A stretch of 5,904 nucleotides of DNA from an uncultured Oscillospiraceae bacterium (GTDB taxonomy: Bacteria; Bacillota; Clostridia; Oscillospirales; Oscillospiraceae), in NCBI GenBank assembly GCA_934662925.1, contig CAKUKL010000105.1:1-5904 (forward strand), written 5' to 3'. Positions 5,802 to 5,904 of the stretch are shown here, one piece after another. The position numbers were made by a program, and so were the translations under genes. How positions within the stretch are numbered: the first letter of the stretch is position 1; the number at the start of each line of letters is the position of its first letter. The notes below the pieces were generated by a model that saw only the letters and a list, made by a program, of their open reading frames with translations, had not been told where the DNA came from and made no database searches.

Positions 5802-5840
5802 GCGCAGGACGGCAGGGGCATCTTCCCTACCGTCCCGCGC
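5802..5840 (+). repeat. Long GC-rich hairpin between purC and the PurF-like gene
   Basis: The inverted repeat reads GCGC-a-GGACGG-c-AGGG, a short loop, then CCCT-a-CCGTCC-c-GCGC. It gives 14 Watson-Crick pairs plus a closing G-U, broken only by two A/C oppositions (5806/5836 and 5813/5829). No T tract follows, so it is not an intrinsic terminator. It ends 7 nt before the ribosome binding site of the next gene (AAGGAGGT, 5848-5855). It may affect RNA stability, processing or translation between the two genes. Confidence 0.65.
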
Positions 5841-5860
5841 CGTGTACAAGGAGGTACCAC

Positions 5861-5904
5861 ATGGGCGGCTTGTTCGGCGCCATTTCCAAGCGCGACTGCG
5901 TGCT
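5861..5904 (+). CDS. N-terminus of a PurF-like amidophosphoribosyltransferase (3' end outside window)
   Basis: An ATG at 5861, five nt after AAGGAGGT, opens a frame that runs off the window; the 14 complete codons read MGGLFGAISKRDCV. This resembles the start of class II glutamine amidotransferases (MCGxxG) and in particular a clostridial PurF-like family that I recall beginning MGGFFG...SKxDCV. Canonical PurF transfers the amide of glutamine to PRPP in the first committed step of purine synthesis and uses the Cys exposed after Met removal. Here that position is Gly. A place after purE and purC supports a purine role. With so few residues the call rests on the motif, the family recalled and the context. 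Confidence 0.62.
   Translation, partial: MGGLFGAISKRDCV

Overview
The window looks like a chromosomal segment from a high-G+C member of the Clostridia, possibly an Oscillospiraceae-like gut anaerobe. The grounds are strong GGAGG-type ribosome binding sites in front of nearly every gene, TTG and ATG starts, G/C-ending codons, a purE-purC-purF-like gene order with no purK directly after purE, and a PurF-like N-terminus beginning Met-Gly-Gly, which I recall from clostridial genomes. Taxonomy is inferred, not proven. No mobile elements, tRNA/rRNA genes or CRISPR arrays were seen.

Layout. Positions 2-142 hold the last 46 codons of an unidentified gene. A strong terminator that works on both strands (161-198) separates it from a convergent PAP2-family membrane phosphatase (204-773, minus). 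From 774 to 913 lies a divergent regulatory region with two near-consensus sigma-A promoters that point toward each other, so the two transcripts should overlap at their 5' ends. Rightward from there run two envelope genes: a 743-aa protein fusing a GT4 glycosyltransferase to a CsaB-type polysaccharide pyruvyl transferase (914-3145), and, 28 nt later, a 359-aa TuaH-like glycosyltransferase (3174-4253). Together with the phosphatase they suggest synthesis and pyruvyl modification of a secondary cell-wall polysaccharide, the type of ligand that SLH-domain surface proteins bind, plus possible recycling of a lipid carrier.

Positions 4254-4531 carry no long gene but are rich in signals: a weak terminator candidate, a promoter (TTGATT-17-TAAAAT), a roughly 110-nt leader with a possible 25-codon leader peptide, and a strong intrinsic terminator ending just before the purE ribosome binding site. 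An upstream segment can pair with the 5' arm of that terminator, the arrangement of a transcription attenuator or riboswitch. I could not match the leader to a known riboswitch class. This is the best candidate in the window for something undescribed.

The right end is a de novo purine operon: purE (4532-5026), purC (5070-5780) and the first 14 codons of a PurF-like gene (5861 onward). The last lacks the Cys expected directly after the initiator Met in class II glutamine amidotransferases. A long GC-rich hairpin lies between purC and this last gene.
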